Notes under the pieces: model-generated
Databases searched by the model: none
What the model was told of the DNA's origin: nothing
Seen by the model: only the letters and a program-made list of their open reading frames with translations
Part shown: one piece after another, positions 14,400 to 20,749 of the stretch
How the letters are laid out: every line of letters begins with the position of its first letter
Position numbering within the stretch: the first letter of the stretch is position 1
NCBI GenBank assembly: GCA_934589155.1
Contig: CAKTNP010000029.1
Location: forward strand, 1 to 20,749
Direction of reading: 5' to 3'
DNA length: 20,749 bases
Source: an uncultured Oscillospiraceae bacterium
GTDB lineage: Bacteria; Bacillota; Clostridia; Oscillospirales; Oscillospiraceae
Program-made: the position numbers and the translations under genes

Positions 14400-15770
14400 T
14401 TATGCGGGCAGGCTGGCGGCAGCCACGGACTGGCCCACCCGGCGGGTCTTCTCATCGGGCAGGGTCACGCTGACCTTGGCGGCCAGCTCCGGGAACTCCG
14501 CCTTGAGGATCCGGTTGCACTCCTCCAGCAGCAGGGTGCCGCCCTCGCCGGAGGTTACCCGGCCCAGGACCAGCAAATGGCGGATGTCATAGAACATGGA
14601 GTACTGGACCACGGTATAGGCAAGGTATGCGCCGATGCTCTTGTAAATGCCCACGGGCCGGGGATCGCCGTCGGCCATGAGGCCCTGGACCAGCTTCAGC
14701 TTCTCGGCGGGGGTGGCGTCGGCAGGCAAGTCAATGCCGGCGGCAGGGGCCAGCTTGATGACGGCGTCCTGAGAGAAGTACTTGCAGCCCACGCCGAAGT
14801 CCCCGGACCACTCGTCCTGCATTGCCTGCTCGCTGAGGTCCACGGGGGCGAAAGCCAACTCGTTGAGCCAGCCCAGCACGTTCCGGTCGTTGTCCACATA
14901 GCCCACGGCCTCGCTGGTGCCCATGGCCATGCCCATGACGCAGCCGTCCTCCAGACCCATGGCACCGGCCAGGGCGGTGACGTCGCCGTCGTTGGCTACC
15001 ACGATGGGCACGCCGATCTCGGCAGCGGCCCGGTCATAGATGCTCTTGACCTCTTCCCGGCGCTCCCGGGGGACCTTGATGAACAGAGAGGAAACCATGG
15101 GACTGTTGCCGATGAACACACCGGCAGAGGAAACACCGATGGCGTCCACCCGGGGCATCTTGGAGGCGGCGGTCTTGAAGGCCGCTACAATGCCGTCAAA
15201 ATGATACTGGGGGTCGGACTGGGTCTTGGGATGCCAGACCACCTCCTCGGAGTACACGGGAACGCCGTCCACCACGGCGGACACCTTCCGGTCGGAGCCG
15301 CCGGCGTCAAAGCCGATGCGGCAGCCTTCCATATGGCCGCCGATGGGCAGAGAAGACTCGTTGGCCTTGGGGCAGTCCTCCAGGGCGCAGTCCACCACCT
15401 CTACGGTCTTTTCGTACACGTCCTGCATGAACTGCACGTCAAAAGCCCGGGCGCCCTGGGGGGTATAGGCCTGAGCCAGGCGCTGCGCCAGCTTGGAGCA
15501 GCCGCAGACATAGATCTTGAAACCGCCCACGGACCACAGCAGGAACTTCACATACCGCTCCACATAGCGGTAGTCTGCCTCCTCCATGTCCGGGGTGCCA
15601 TAGATCTTCGTATTCCGCACGGTAACACGGCCGTCCTCCCGCTCCACAGCGATGGCCAGGGGCTTCTTGGCGTCCTTGCCGTAGGCCTGGGCCCAGATCC
15701 CAAAGGGAATATAGCCCGGATCCAGCTCCGGTCCGTTCTTCATTTCATAGTGAATTCCTAAGTATTCCAT
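14400..15770 (-). CDS. ROK-like ASKHA-fold sugar kinase family protein
   Basis: The product is 456 residues. Residues about 1-150 form an N-terminal region of unknown role. From about 150 an ASKHA kinase core follows: FDAGGSDRK (154-162) resembles the phosphate-1 loop, NDGDVTALAGA (260-270) resembles the catalytic ROK segment 'NDANAAAL', and MGTSEAVGY (283-291) resembles phosphate-2. At the usual ROK ExGH sugar-binding motif it has NELAFAP (303-309), without the histidine, and the ROK zinc cysteine cluster is absent. It has no helix-turn-helix, so it is not a ROK repressor. Its place between nahK and nagA suggests an amino-sugar 6-kinase giving GlcNAc-6-phosphate, or an unknown sugar kinase. 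GGAGG lies 10 nt before the start and nahK ends 24 nt upstream. Confidence 0.7.
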   Translation of the reverse strand: MEYLGIHYEMKNGPELDPGYIPFGIWAQAYGKDAKKPLAIAVEREDGRVTVRNTKIYGTPDMEEADYRYVERYVKFLLWSVGGFKIYVCGCSKLAQRLAQAYTPQGARAFDVQFMQDVYEKTVEVVDCALEDCPKANESSLPIGGHMEGCRIGFDAGGSDRKVSAVVDGVPVYSEEVVWHPKTQSDPQYHFDGIVAAFKTAASKMPRVDAIGVSSAGVFIGNSPMVSSLFIKVPRERREEVKSIYDRAAAEIGVPIVVANDGDVTALAGAMGLEDGCVMGMAMGTSEAVGYVDNDRNVLGWLNELAFAPVDLSEQAMQDEWSGDFGVGCKYFSQDAVIKLAPAAGIDLPADATPAEKLKLVQGLMADGDPRPVGIYKSIGAYLAYTVVQYSMFYDIRHLLVLGRVTSGEGGTLLLEECNRILKAEFPELAAKVSVTLPDEKTRRVGQSVAAASLPA

Positions 15771-15794
15771 TCTTTGCTAACCTCCATTGCTATT

Positions 15795-16862
15795 TCAGCG
15801 GTTGGCGCTTGACGCCTCCGCCGCAATTTCTTCCATTTTTGCCCACTTCTGCTCCATATCCCAGACCAGCTTGAGCTGCGTGCGGCTGCGGTCCAGGTTG
15901 TGGCCGGCGTAGGCGGTCTTAAAGTAGTGGTCCCCGTCCAGATAATCCGTCAGGAACCGAAGCCCCACCTCCAGGGTCATGGTCCAAGCGCCCATGGGCA
16001 GCATTTTCAGCTCCATAGGGGTCAGAGTGGGGCAGGCTTTTACAAAGCCCTCCGTATAAATCCGGAACAAATCCAGGTCCACGGTCATTTTGGAAAGGTC
16101 CTTCTCATCCTCTGCTGCAGTAGCGGCGCCGAAACGGATGGAATCCCCGAAGTCGTAAGCCGCCAGGCCGGGCATCACCGTATCCAGGTCCAGAACGCAC
16201 AGGGGCGTTCTGGTGTTCTCGTCCAGCAGCACGTTGTTGAGCTTGGTGTCGTTGTGGGTCACCCGCAGGGGCAGCTCCCCGGACTCCCGCATCCGCTGCA
16301 GGGTCCCGGCCCGGTCCTCCCGATCCAGAAGGAATTGAATTTCCTGCCGCACCTCGGCGGCCCGGCCCATGGGGTCCCGTTCCAGGACGCCCCGGAAGAT
16401 CCGGTAGCGGTCGATGGTATTGTGGAACTCCGGGATGGTCTCCGTCAGGGTCTCCGCAGGAAAATCCGCCAGCTGGTATTGGAACTGCCCGAAAGCGATG
16501 GCACTCTGGTAGAAATCCTCCGGGGACTCCGGGGCTTCCAGGCAGAAGCCGCCCACAAAGCGGTACATCCGCCAAAACTCCCCCTGGGAATCCTCATAGC
16601 AGAAGCTGCCGTCGGCGGTGGGGATGAACTCCAAAGCGTTTTCGGGACGCTCCACCTTCTTCCGCAGGAACTCCGTCACCGCAGCGGCGTTTTCCATGAG
16701 CTTCACCGGGTCTTTGAATACGTACTTGTTGATCTTTTGCAGGATATAGATATCGCCGGTATCGGTTACGACTTTCAGTGTGTGGTTGATATGTCCATGG
16801 CCGAAAACCTCGGCCTGCACAGGCTTGCCATTGGTCAAAAATGCAAAAGCAGCTTGTTCCAT
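15795..16862 (-). CDS. nahK: N-acetylhexosamine 1-kinase (NahK-like)
   Basis: NahK phosphorylates GlcNAc/GalNAc at C1 and is known from the lacto-N-biose pathway of bifidobacteria. The 355-residue product matches Bifidobacterium NahK in length and order of motifs: FGHGHINHTLKV (20-31), YILQKIN (39-45), VTHNDTKLNN (201-210, catalytic Asp205), DLDTVMPG (225-232), DFGDSIRFGA (237-246), and near the end the MEQKW segment. It belongs to the aminoglycoside phosphotransferase (APH) fold. The ATG at 16862 has GGAGG 5 nt upstream; the frame is open further upstream but that part covers the promoter. It is the first gene of the operon. The assignment is strong by recalled alignment; the exact sugar preference is not known. 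Confidence 0.87.
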   Translation of the reverse strand: MEQAAFAFLTNGKPVQAEVFGHGHINHTLKVVTDTGDIYILQKINKYVFKDPVKLMENAAAVTEFLRKKVERPENALEFIPTADGSFCYEDSQGEFWRMYRFVGGFCLEAPESPEDFYQSAIAFGQFQYQLADFPAETLTETIPEFHNTIDRYRIFRGVLERDPMGRAAEVRQEIQFLLDREDRAGTLQRMRESGELPLRVTHNDTKLNNVLLDENTRTPLCVLDLDTVMPGLAAYDFGDSIRFGAATAAEDEKDLSKMTVDLDLFRIYTEGFVKACPTLTPMELKMLPMGAWTMTLEVGLRFLTDYLDGDHYFKTAYAGHNLDRSRTQLKLVWDMEQKWAKMEEIAAEASSANR

Positions 16863-16962
16863 AAATCCCTCCAGAATTGGTGGCGATGCGGTGCGGCGCA
16901 GCAGTTTTTCGCCGCAAAATACGCCAAAATATCGGTTGTGCCGGAAACACATACCACTTTCT

Positions 16963-16991
16963 ATTGTATCAACTGGACCCTTAAAATGCAA
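16963..16991 (-). promoter_or_regulatory. Promoter of the nahK-ROK-nagA operon
   Basis: On the minus strand TTGCAT (16991-16986) and TACAAT (16968-16963) are separated by 17 bp, placing the start near 16956 and leaving a leader of about 94 nt. Confidence 0.75.
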
Positions 16992-17310
16992 ATACTATTT
17001 CTACTCAATTCTGTCCAGGGAACCATTTCCGGGAAATTGGAAAAGATATAAGCAAAAATGATACACGCACTCTAAACTCAATTTTCAAAAAGTAGTGTTT
17101 TTGATAAATGTAGTAGTGAAATATATACATATAGCCAATAATACTCCAGCACTCGGCAGAGCATCCGACCCCTGTACTATCCAAAATCGCCACTGGGCCC
17201 CCTGGAGGTTCGCCCCAAAGCCTCTCCCTGGGCAGGTTTTGGTCCCATTTCCCCCGGATCGGCCCAGCCCGCCCCCGGAGCTCCGAACAGGTTTCTCCTC
17301 CACCCCGGCC

Positions 17311-17339
17311 TTGCTAATTTCTCCGGTCCCATGTATAAT
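17311..17339 (+). promoter_or_regulatory. Promoter of trmO
   Basis: TTGCTA (17311-17316) and a perfect TATAAT (17334-17339) are separated by 17 bp. The predicted leader is about 30 nt. Confidence 0.8.
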
Positions 17340-17375
17340 AAACAGAAAAGAAAATGATAAAGGAGCGGCGCACTC

Positions 17376-18059
17376 ATGGACATTGCAATGGAGGTCATCG
17401 CCCGGGTCCGCAGCGATTTTCCCCAAAAATTCGGCATCCCCCGGCAGGCGGGGCTGGTGCCGGAATTAAAGGCCCGGGTAGTCTTTGAACCGGTCTATCG
17501 AAATCCGGACGCTCTGCGGGGGCTGGAGGGTTTCTCCCACATCTGGCTCCTGTGGAACTTCTCCGGCAATCCCCGGGGGACCTGGTCCCCTACGGTGCGG
17601 CCGCCCCGACTGGGCGGCAACCGGCGCATGGGGGTCTTTGCCACCCGGTCCCCCTTCCGGCCCAATCCCATCGGCCTGTCCTGCGTCCGGCTGGAGGCCC
17701 TGGACCTGGAGGGGCCTGAGGGTCCCACCCTTCTGATCTCCGGAGCGGATCTCATGGACGGCACTCCCATTTTTGACATCAAACCCTATACCCCATATGC
17801 CGACTGCCACCCGGAGGCCACCGGCGGCTTTACGGACACGGCGAGGGACTTCCTGCTCACCGTGGATTTTCCCCCGGAGCTTTTCGCCCAGGTACCGGAG
17901 GGCACCCGGGAGGGACTCCTTGGGGTCCTGCGCCACGATCCCCGGCCCTCCTATCAGCATGACCCGGACCGAATCTACGGGCTCAGCTTCGGCGGCTTCA
18001 ACGTGAATTTCCGGGTGGCGGACCAAACGCTTACGGTCTGCGGTCTGGAACGGGTGTAA
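17376..18059 (+). CDS. trmO: tRNA (t6A37) N6-methyltransferase TrmO
   Basis: TrmO (formerly TsaA/YaeB) uses S-adenosylmethionine to methylate t6A at position 37 of ACY-decoding tRNA-Thr. The 227-residue product matches the family in full: FSHIWLLWNFSG (53-64), VRPPRLGGNRRMGVFATRSP (74-93), FRPNPIGLSCVRLE (94-107) and DLMDGTPIFDIKPYTPYAD (125-143), plus the C-terminal subdomain that packs beside the beta-barrel. AGGAG lies 10 nt before the ATG at 17376; an in-frame ATG four codons later is a less likely start. It is transcribed alone. It is the last gene with the GC-rich host-like codon use before the composition falls. Confidence 0.93.
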   Translation: MDIAMEVIARVRSDFPQKFGIPRQAGLVPELKARVVFEPVYRNPDALRGLEGFSHIWLLWNFSGNPRGTWSPTVRPPRLGGNRRMGVFATRSPFRPNPIGLSCVRLEALDLEGPEGPTLLISGADLMDGTPIFDIKPYTPYADCHPEATGGFTDTARDFLLTVDFPPELFAQVPEGTREGLLGVLRHDPRPSYQHDPDRIYGLSFGGFNVNFRVADQTLTVCGLERV

Positions 18060-18063
18060 CGTT

Positions 18064-18128
18064 GCAAAAAGAACGCCGAAGCGAAGGGCACTTTGCTCCG
18101 ACGCGGCGGCGGGGGCGTTTGCTTTTGC
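18064..18128. repeat. Long imperfect inverted repeat downstream of trmO
   Basis: GCAAAA (18064-18069) pairs with TTTTGC (18123-18128), AACGCC (18072-18077) with GGCGTT (18114-18119), and inside them AGCGAAG (18080-18086) with CTTTGCT (18091-18097, one G-U). It may act as trmO terminator or be a palindromic repeat. Confidence 0.5.
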
Positions 18129-18279
18129 GCCGGACAGCCGGATTGCCTCGTTCACCCCGCCCCGCCAACAAAATCAGCACCCCAAAGGATGTCTCACGAA
18201 GGGGTTATATGCTTTGAAAAATATCGGCATAGCGCAAGTCGGTTTTTTCAGTGGAAGGGTATGTTACACAGCAGGAAAG

Positions 18280-18309
18280 AAAAAACGGACCGCATTTTAC
18301 AGCGGTCCG
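18280..18309 (-). terminator. Terminator downstream of the SDR gene
   Basis: CGGACCGC (18286-18293) pairs with GCGGTCCG (18302-18309) around an 8-nt loop. On the minus strand it is followed by six T (18285-18280). It lies about 160 nt beyond the SDR stop codon, so the 3' untranslated region would be long. Confidence 0.75.
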
Positions 18310-18470
18310 CCTCTGTTGAGATATCGCTTTGCCACAGGATATTCCTGTGTTTTTCTTCCTGCTGTCGTCTATCCTCAGCCGGGTAAGTTCACTTTCTCCT
18401 TCCACCATGAGGGGCGGCACCTGTCAGCTTGTAGGCACAGCTGCCCCTTGACAGAAAAAGAATGATATTT

Positions 18471-19484
18471 TCATGAGCCCTTGCTCGCTTTCGCTTCCCG
18501 CCGGATGAGCCAGCCGGTCATATCCCGCAGCGTTTCTTCCATAGGGCGCGGTTGGTATGCAAAGCACTTCGAGGCGGCATTGTGGGAGAACCGCCCGTTC
18601 GAGCCAAGAACTGCAACGGAATACGGCGTAAAGAAAAGCGGCTTTTCCGTTTTCAGGCAGCGGCGTTCATAATACGGTGCCGCAATCTTCGCAACCCCCA
18701 GAGGCAAACAGATGGAGCGGTATCTCCGCTTCGCGGCCTTTCCGATCATCTGCAGCATCTTTCGAATGGTGATATAATGTCCGGACAGAATGTATCCTTT
18801 GCCGGATTCCCCGCTTTCCGAACAGGCGATTATACCTTTTGCCACGTCCCGCACATCCACAAAATCATATCCGCCCCACACGGCAAAGGGCAATTTCCCG
18901 GCGAGAAAAGATTTTGCCATGGATGTAAAGCTTCCGCCCAACACATCGCCGGGGCCGATAATCCCGGAGGGGAAAACAATACTGACATTCAGCCCATGCT
19001 TCGCTGCGTTAAAAACCATTTCCGTTGCGGTTGCTTTGCTTTTGGCGTAATCACCGTCTACAAGCCCCGGAGAAAATACACAGTCCTCCGTGATAACACA
19101 GTTTTTCGGTTTTTCCGGTATGGCATGTACGGAGCTGACATGGATCATTTTTCCCACATGATGCTTCATACACTGCCGGACAACATTCCGTGTGCCGTCC
19201 ACATTGACCTGATAGAGCCTTGAGCCGGATCTGGTGGCAACGGATATGATTCCCGCGCAGTGGATGACGCAGGTATTACTATCAGCTTCGGCAAAAAACC
19301 GGTCAAGCGAGTTCTCCTCGCATACATCGCCGATAACCCTATGAACCCCTTCCGGAAGTAAGGCTGCATAGGTATCATTCCGTAGCACAAGTGCGTCTAC
19401 CCGTGCATTGCTGCGTACCAATTCATCAACAACGGTTCGACCCAGAAAGCCGGTAGCTCCGGTAACCAAATATTTGTTATACAT
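18471..19484 (-). CDS. Extended SDR / NAD(P)-dependent epimerase-dehydratase family protein
   Basis: The product is 337 residues with a Rossmann fold. TGATGFLG (8-15) binds the dinucleotide, GDV is at 52-54, VSS is at 116-118, and the catalytic YAKSK pair is Tyr146/Lys150. The pattern is nearest to the dihydroflavonol-reductase / 3-beta-hydroxysteroid-dehydrogenase-like extended SDRs, which reduce or oxidise carbonyl/alcohol groups; the substrate is unknown. The ATG at 19484 has AAAGGAGGGG upstream. It is divergent from a TetR-type regulator, which is a common arrangement for control of one enzyme by its neighbour. Codon use is less GC-biased than in genes to the left, consistent with transfer. 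Confidence 0.85.
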   Translation of the reverse strand: MYNKYLVTGATGFLGRTVVDELVRSNARVDALVLRNDTYAALLPEGVHRVIGDVCEENSLDRFFAEADSNTCVIHCAGIISVATRSGSRLYQVNVDGTRNVVRQCMKHHVGKMIHVSSVHAIPEKPKNCVITEDCVFSPGLVDGDYAKSKATATEMVFNAAKHGLNVSIVFPSGIIGPGDVLGGSFTSMAKSFLAGKLPFAVWGGYDFVDVRDVAKGIIACSESGESGKGYILSGHYITIRKMLQMIGKAAKRRYRSICLPLGVAKIAAPYYERRCLKTEKPLFFTPYSVAVLGSNGRFSHNAASKCFAYQPRPMEETLRDMTGWLIRREAKASKGS

Positions 19485-19651
19485 ATGGAACCCCTCCTTT
19501 GTAACTGTACGGCTGTTGATTATCTTTCATAAATCCAGTATACTAAATATAAAGAAAAAAGGAATCATCACAGTCTGTACATACGTAAGTAAAGCAACAC
19601 TCTTTGTAAATATGTTGATAAACTTTGTAAACTTTTTTTGGAGGAGTTTGA
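19485..19651. promoter_or_regulatory. Divergent control region between SDR and TetR-type genes, with possible operators
   Basis: A plus-strand promoter TTGATT (19516-19521)-17 bp-TATACT (19539-19544) would drive the regulator, with a leader of about 100 nt. The leader has repeated CTTTGTAAA (two copies within about 19608-19632) and an imperfect palindrome with ACATA..TAAAG / CTTTG..TATGT ends. These are candidate binding sites for the regulator. No strong minus-strand promoter was identified. Confidence 0.55.
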
Positions 19652-20221
19652 ATGGAAAAGCTGGACGCCCGAAAACGATATACACGGATGGTGCTCAAGC
19701 AGTCACTATTAACCTTACTAAAGGAGAAGCCGATCAATAAAATTTCGGTAAAAGAAGTATGCGAGCTGGCACAGCTGAATCGGGCAACCTTTTATGCGCA
19801 TTACAGTGACTGTTTCGCATTGCTCGAAAGCATTGAGAACGAACTGATTCGTGCGTTTGAACAGTCCCTTCACTATGTCAATTCTTTTGACGTTACTGCA
19901 CTTATTGAAGCAATCTACGATATGGTTGACCAGAATCAAGCGGCTTGCCGGGTCCTTATTTTCGGGAACGTAAGCTCGACTGTCTTGCAGCGAATGATTG
20001 CATTAGCCAAGGAAAACAGCATTTCTTACTGGCAGAAAGAATTGCCTAAGGCCGGAAAAACGGAACTTGAAATGATGTATACCCATCTGTCAAACGGCCT
20101 GATGCATGTTGTTGTAGAGGGCTACGATAAATATAGCAAAGAAGAAATGATCCATTTTGTCAGCCGAGTGGTAAAAGTGAGCCTTTCATTATTCAGGATG
20201 TCTCCGGCTTCTTGTTCATAA
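19652..20221 (+). CDS. TetR/AcrR family transcriptional regulator
   Basis: The product is 189 residues. Residues about 10-52 form the TetR_N DNA-binding domain with the recognition part ISVKEVCELAQLNRATFYAHY (31-51). The C-terminal part is helical, as in TetR ligand domains of the DhaS-like type, and no ligand can be predicted. A strong GGAGGAG lies 5 nt before the ATG. It is divergent from the SDR gene and probably represses it and itself through sites in the 167-bp gap. Its lower GC content matches the SDR gene. A hairpin terminator lies 48 nt after the stop. Confidence 0.9.
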   Translation: MEKLDARKRYTRMVLKQSLLTLLKEKPINKISVKEVCELAQLNRATFYAHYSDCFALLESIENELIRAFEQSLHYVNSFDVTALIEAIYDMVDQNQAACRVLIFGNVSSTVLQRMIALAKENSISYWQKELPKAGKTELEMMYTHLSNGLMHVVVEGYDKYSKEEMIHFVSRVVKVSLSLFRMSPASCS

Positions 20222-20268
20222 CAGCCCATGTTGTCTGTTAAAACGATTCGTCTTGAAAAAACGCAAAC

Positions 20269-20301
20269 GGTCTGCGGGAAACATAAAGCGGACCTTTTCT
20301 T
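20269..20301 (+). terminator. Terminator of the TetR-type gene
   Basis: GGTCTGC (20269-20275) pairs with GCGGACC (20288-20294, one G-U) around a 12-nt loop, followed by TTTTCTT. Confidence 0.6.
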
Positions 20302-20480
20302 GCTTTTCACATTTTGTCACACTTTCTTTTTATTTCCGTTTCAGACGAACCGGCAAACCGCGTTTGCCGCCATTGTTGCGGTATCGCTGCTCCACTTCGA
20401 GAAGTCCTGCTTTTTTTGAGGCCGGCAGCTGTCCGGCGGACGGCCGGATTGAACCCTTCGATCCCCGCTTACTACAAAGC

Positions 20481-20525
20481 GCCAGAAAAGGCGGCACCCC
20501 CTGCGGGGGTGCCGCCTTTTCTGGC
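20481..20525. repeat. 21-bp perfect inverted repeat (bidirectional terminator-like)
   Basis: The arms 20481-20501 and 20505-20525 are exact reverse complements around a TGC loop. The stem core is GGCGGCACCCCC, with AAAAG and CTTTT on the flanks. It can act as a terminator on either strand, or be a palindrome of the mobile element. Confidence 0.85.
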
Positions 20526-20557
20526 AAAGAACCGTAATTTTGATAGAAACCCTCAAA

Positions 20558-20629
20558 GGGGGTGCAACTTCGGTTCAGAGGGGGGTGCAGTTCTCGATTT
20601 GAGGGGGTGCAGTTTTTCACCAACTGCAC
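20558..20629. repeat. Iteron-like direct repeats with inverted half copy
   Basis: GGGGGTGCAACTT (20558), GGGGGTGCAGTT (20581) and GGGGGTGCAGTT (20603) are spaced 23 and 22 bp apart, about two helical turns. AACTGCAC (20622-20629) is an exact inverted copy of GTGCAGTT. This is the form of binding sites for a plasmid-type replication initiator or a regulator. No initiator gene is inside the window. Confidence 0.65.
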
Positions 20630-20749
20630 ATCTGTAGGCGTAAACCAAGCGTTTAAACCGTCCCGACAAACCGGAAGTTGTCAAACAGCGTTCGTTGTTT
20701 CGCTTTGCGGCATTTTTACACACTGCTGAATCACACCTGTAACATATGT

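Larger units (their letters stand above)
16863..17375. other. Divergent intergenic region between nahK and trmO
   Basis: No gene is supported here. On the nahK side there is a promoter (16963-16991) and a leader of about 94 nt. The leader contains a 7-bp stem, TGCGGCG/CGCCGCA (16892-16916). The middle (about 16980-17150) is AT-rich, with two AGTAGTG copies 21 bp apart (17091 and 17112) and a possible plus promoter TTGATA/TATACA (17101-17129). The part from 17150 to 17310 is GC-rich without a clear structure. The trmO promoter follows at 17311. Confidence 0.6.
18060..18470. other. Gene-free junction between host-like and lower-GC DNA
   Basis: No convincing gene is seen. It holds a long imperfect hairpin after trmO (18064-18128) and then a lower-GC part with a clear minus-strand terminator (18280-18309). 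Short open frames such as 18214-18465 (plus) and 18205-18420 (minus) overlap the hairpin and lack good start signals. The base composition changes within this stretch, so a boundary of an acquired segment may lie here. Confidence 0.55.
20222..20749. other. Gene-free end region with palindromes and iteron-like repeats
   Basis: No supported gene. It contains the terminator after the TetR gene, a 21-bp perfect inverted repeat (20481-20525) and three GGGGGTGCA repeats with an inverted half copy (20558-20629). A minus-strand frame (20330-20629) has a coding-looking end near 20330-20430 but runs through the palindrome and repeats and lacks a good start. The rest, 20630-20749, shows no clear feature. 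Confidence 0.5.

Noticed and set aside
18214..18465. Small plus-strand frame of about 83 codons in the junction region
   Set aside because: It runs through the terminator hairpin at 18286-18309 and has no good ribosome binding site. Possibly a remnant, but not supportable as a gene.
20330..20629. Minus-strand frame of 99 codons at the right end
   Set aside because: It reads through a 21-bp palindrome and the phased repeats. Only its last 25-30 codons look coding-like, so at best it is a remnant.
1..20749. tRNA or rRNA genes
   Set aside because: No cloverleaf-like segment with TTCGAATC-type arms and no rRNA motif was noticed on either strand; a tRNAscan run would be decisive.

Overview
The window is GC-rich (mostly about 60% or more by eye) from position 1 to about 18,060. 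It carries Firmicutes-type genes with AGGAGG-like ribosome binding sites and sigma-A promoters with 17-bp spacers. Gene content (type III pantothenate kinase, TagO/WecB, a roughly 550-residue GltX, a NahK/ROK/NagA operon) and the codon use suggest a high-GC gut member of Clostridia, probably Oscillospiraceae (Flavonifractor/Oscillibacter-like). That assignment is inference from style; no marker gene fixes the species.

Layout of the chromosomal part. (1) 1-1631, minus: a YfcE-like phosphoesterase, coaX, and the start of a LysA-like protein whose expected PLP lysine is a proline. (2) 1757-2754, plus: three tightly coupled small unknown proteins, the last with a Pro-rich N-terminus and a Leu-rich hydrophobic C-terminus. 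(3) 2755-3064: a gene-free block packed with perfect hairpins and bracketed by two identical 26-bp copies of one hairpin. (4) 3065-6383, minus: trpS, tagO-like glycosyl-phosphate transferase and wecB-like UDP-GlcNAc 2-epimerase, probably one unit. (5) 6558-8914, plus: gltX, then a short RluA-type pseudouridine synthase behind a weak terminator. (6) 8875-9057, minus: a likely small TTG-start gene. (7) 9156-10913, minus: an ABC half-exporter, divergent from a second short RluA-type gene (11038-11667). (8) 11705-13105, minus: a MATE exporter. (9) 13228-16862, minus: an amino-sugar operon nahK - ROK-like kinase - nagA with a clear promoter. (10) 17376-18059, plus: trmO.

From about 18,060 to the end the base composition falls and the style changes. 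This part holds a divergent pair (an extended SDR/NAD-dependent epimerase and a TetR-type regulator), then a gene-free stretch with a 21-bp perfect inverted repeat and three phased GGGGGTGCA repeats plus an inverted half copy. It looks like the end of an acquired (integrative/conjugative or plasmid-like) element that continues past the window.

Functional links: NahK would make GlcNAc/GalNAc-1-phosphate, while NagA deacetylates GlcNAc-6-phosphate, possibly supplied by the ROK-like protein. TagO and WecB use UDP-GlcNAc for envelope glycopolymers. The window is therefore enriched in amino-sugar salvage and cell-surface precursor genes mixed with tRNA and rRNA housekeeping (TrpS, GltX, TrmO, two RluA-type enzymes). 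The best candidates for undescribed biology are the three-small-protein operon, the hairpin block next to it, the lysine-less LysA-like protein and the ROK-like family.
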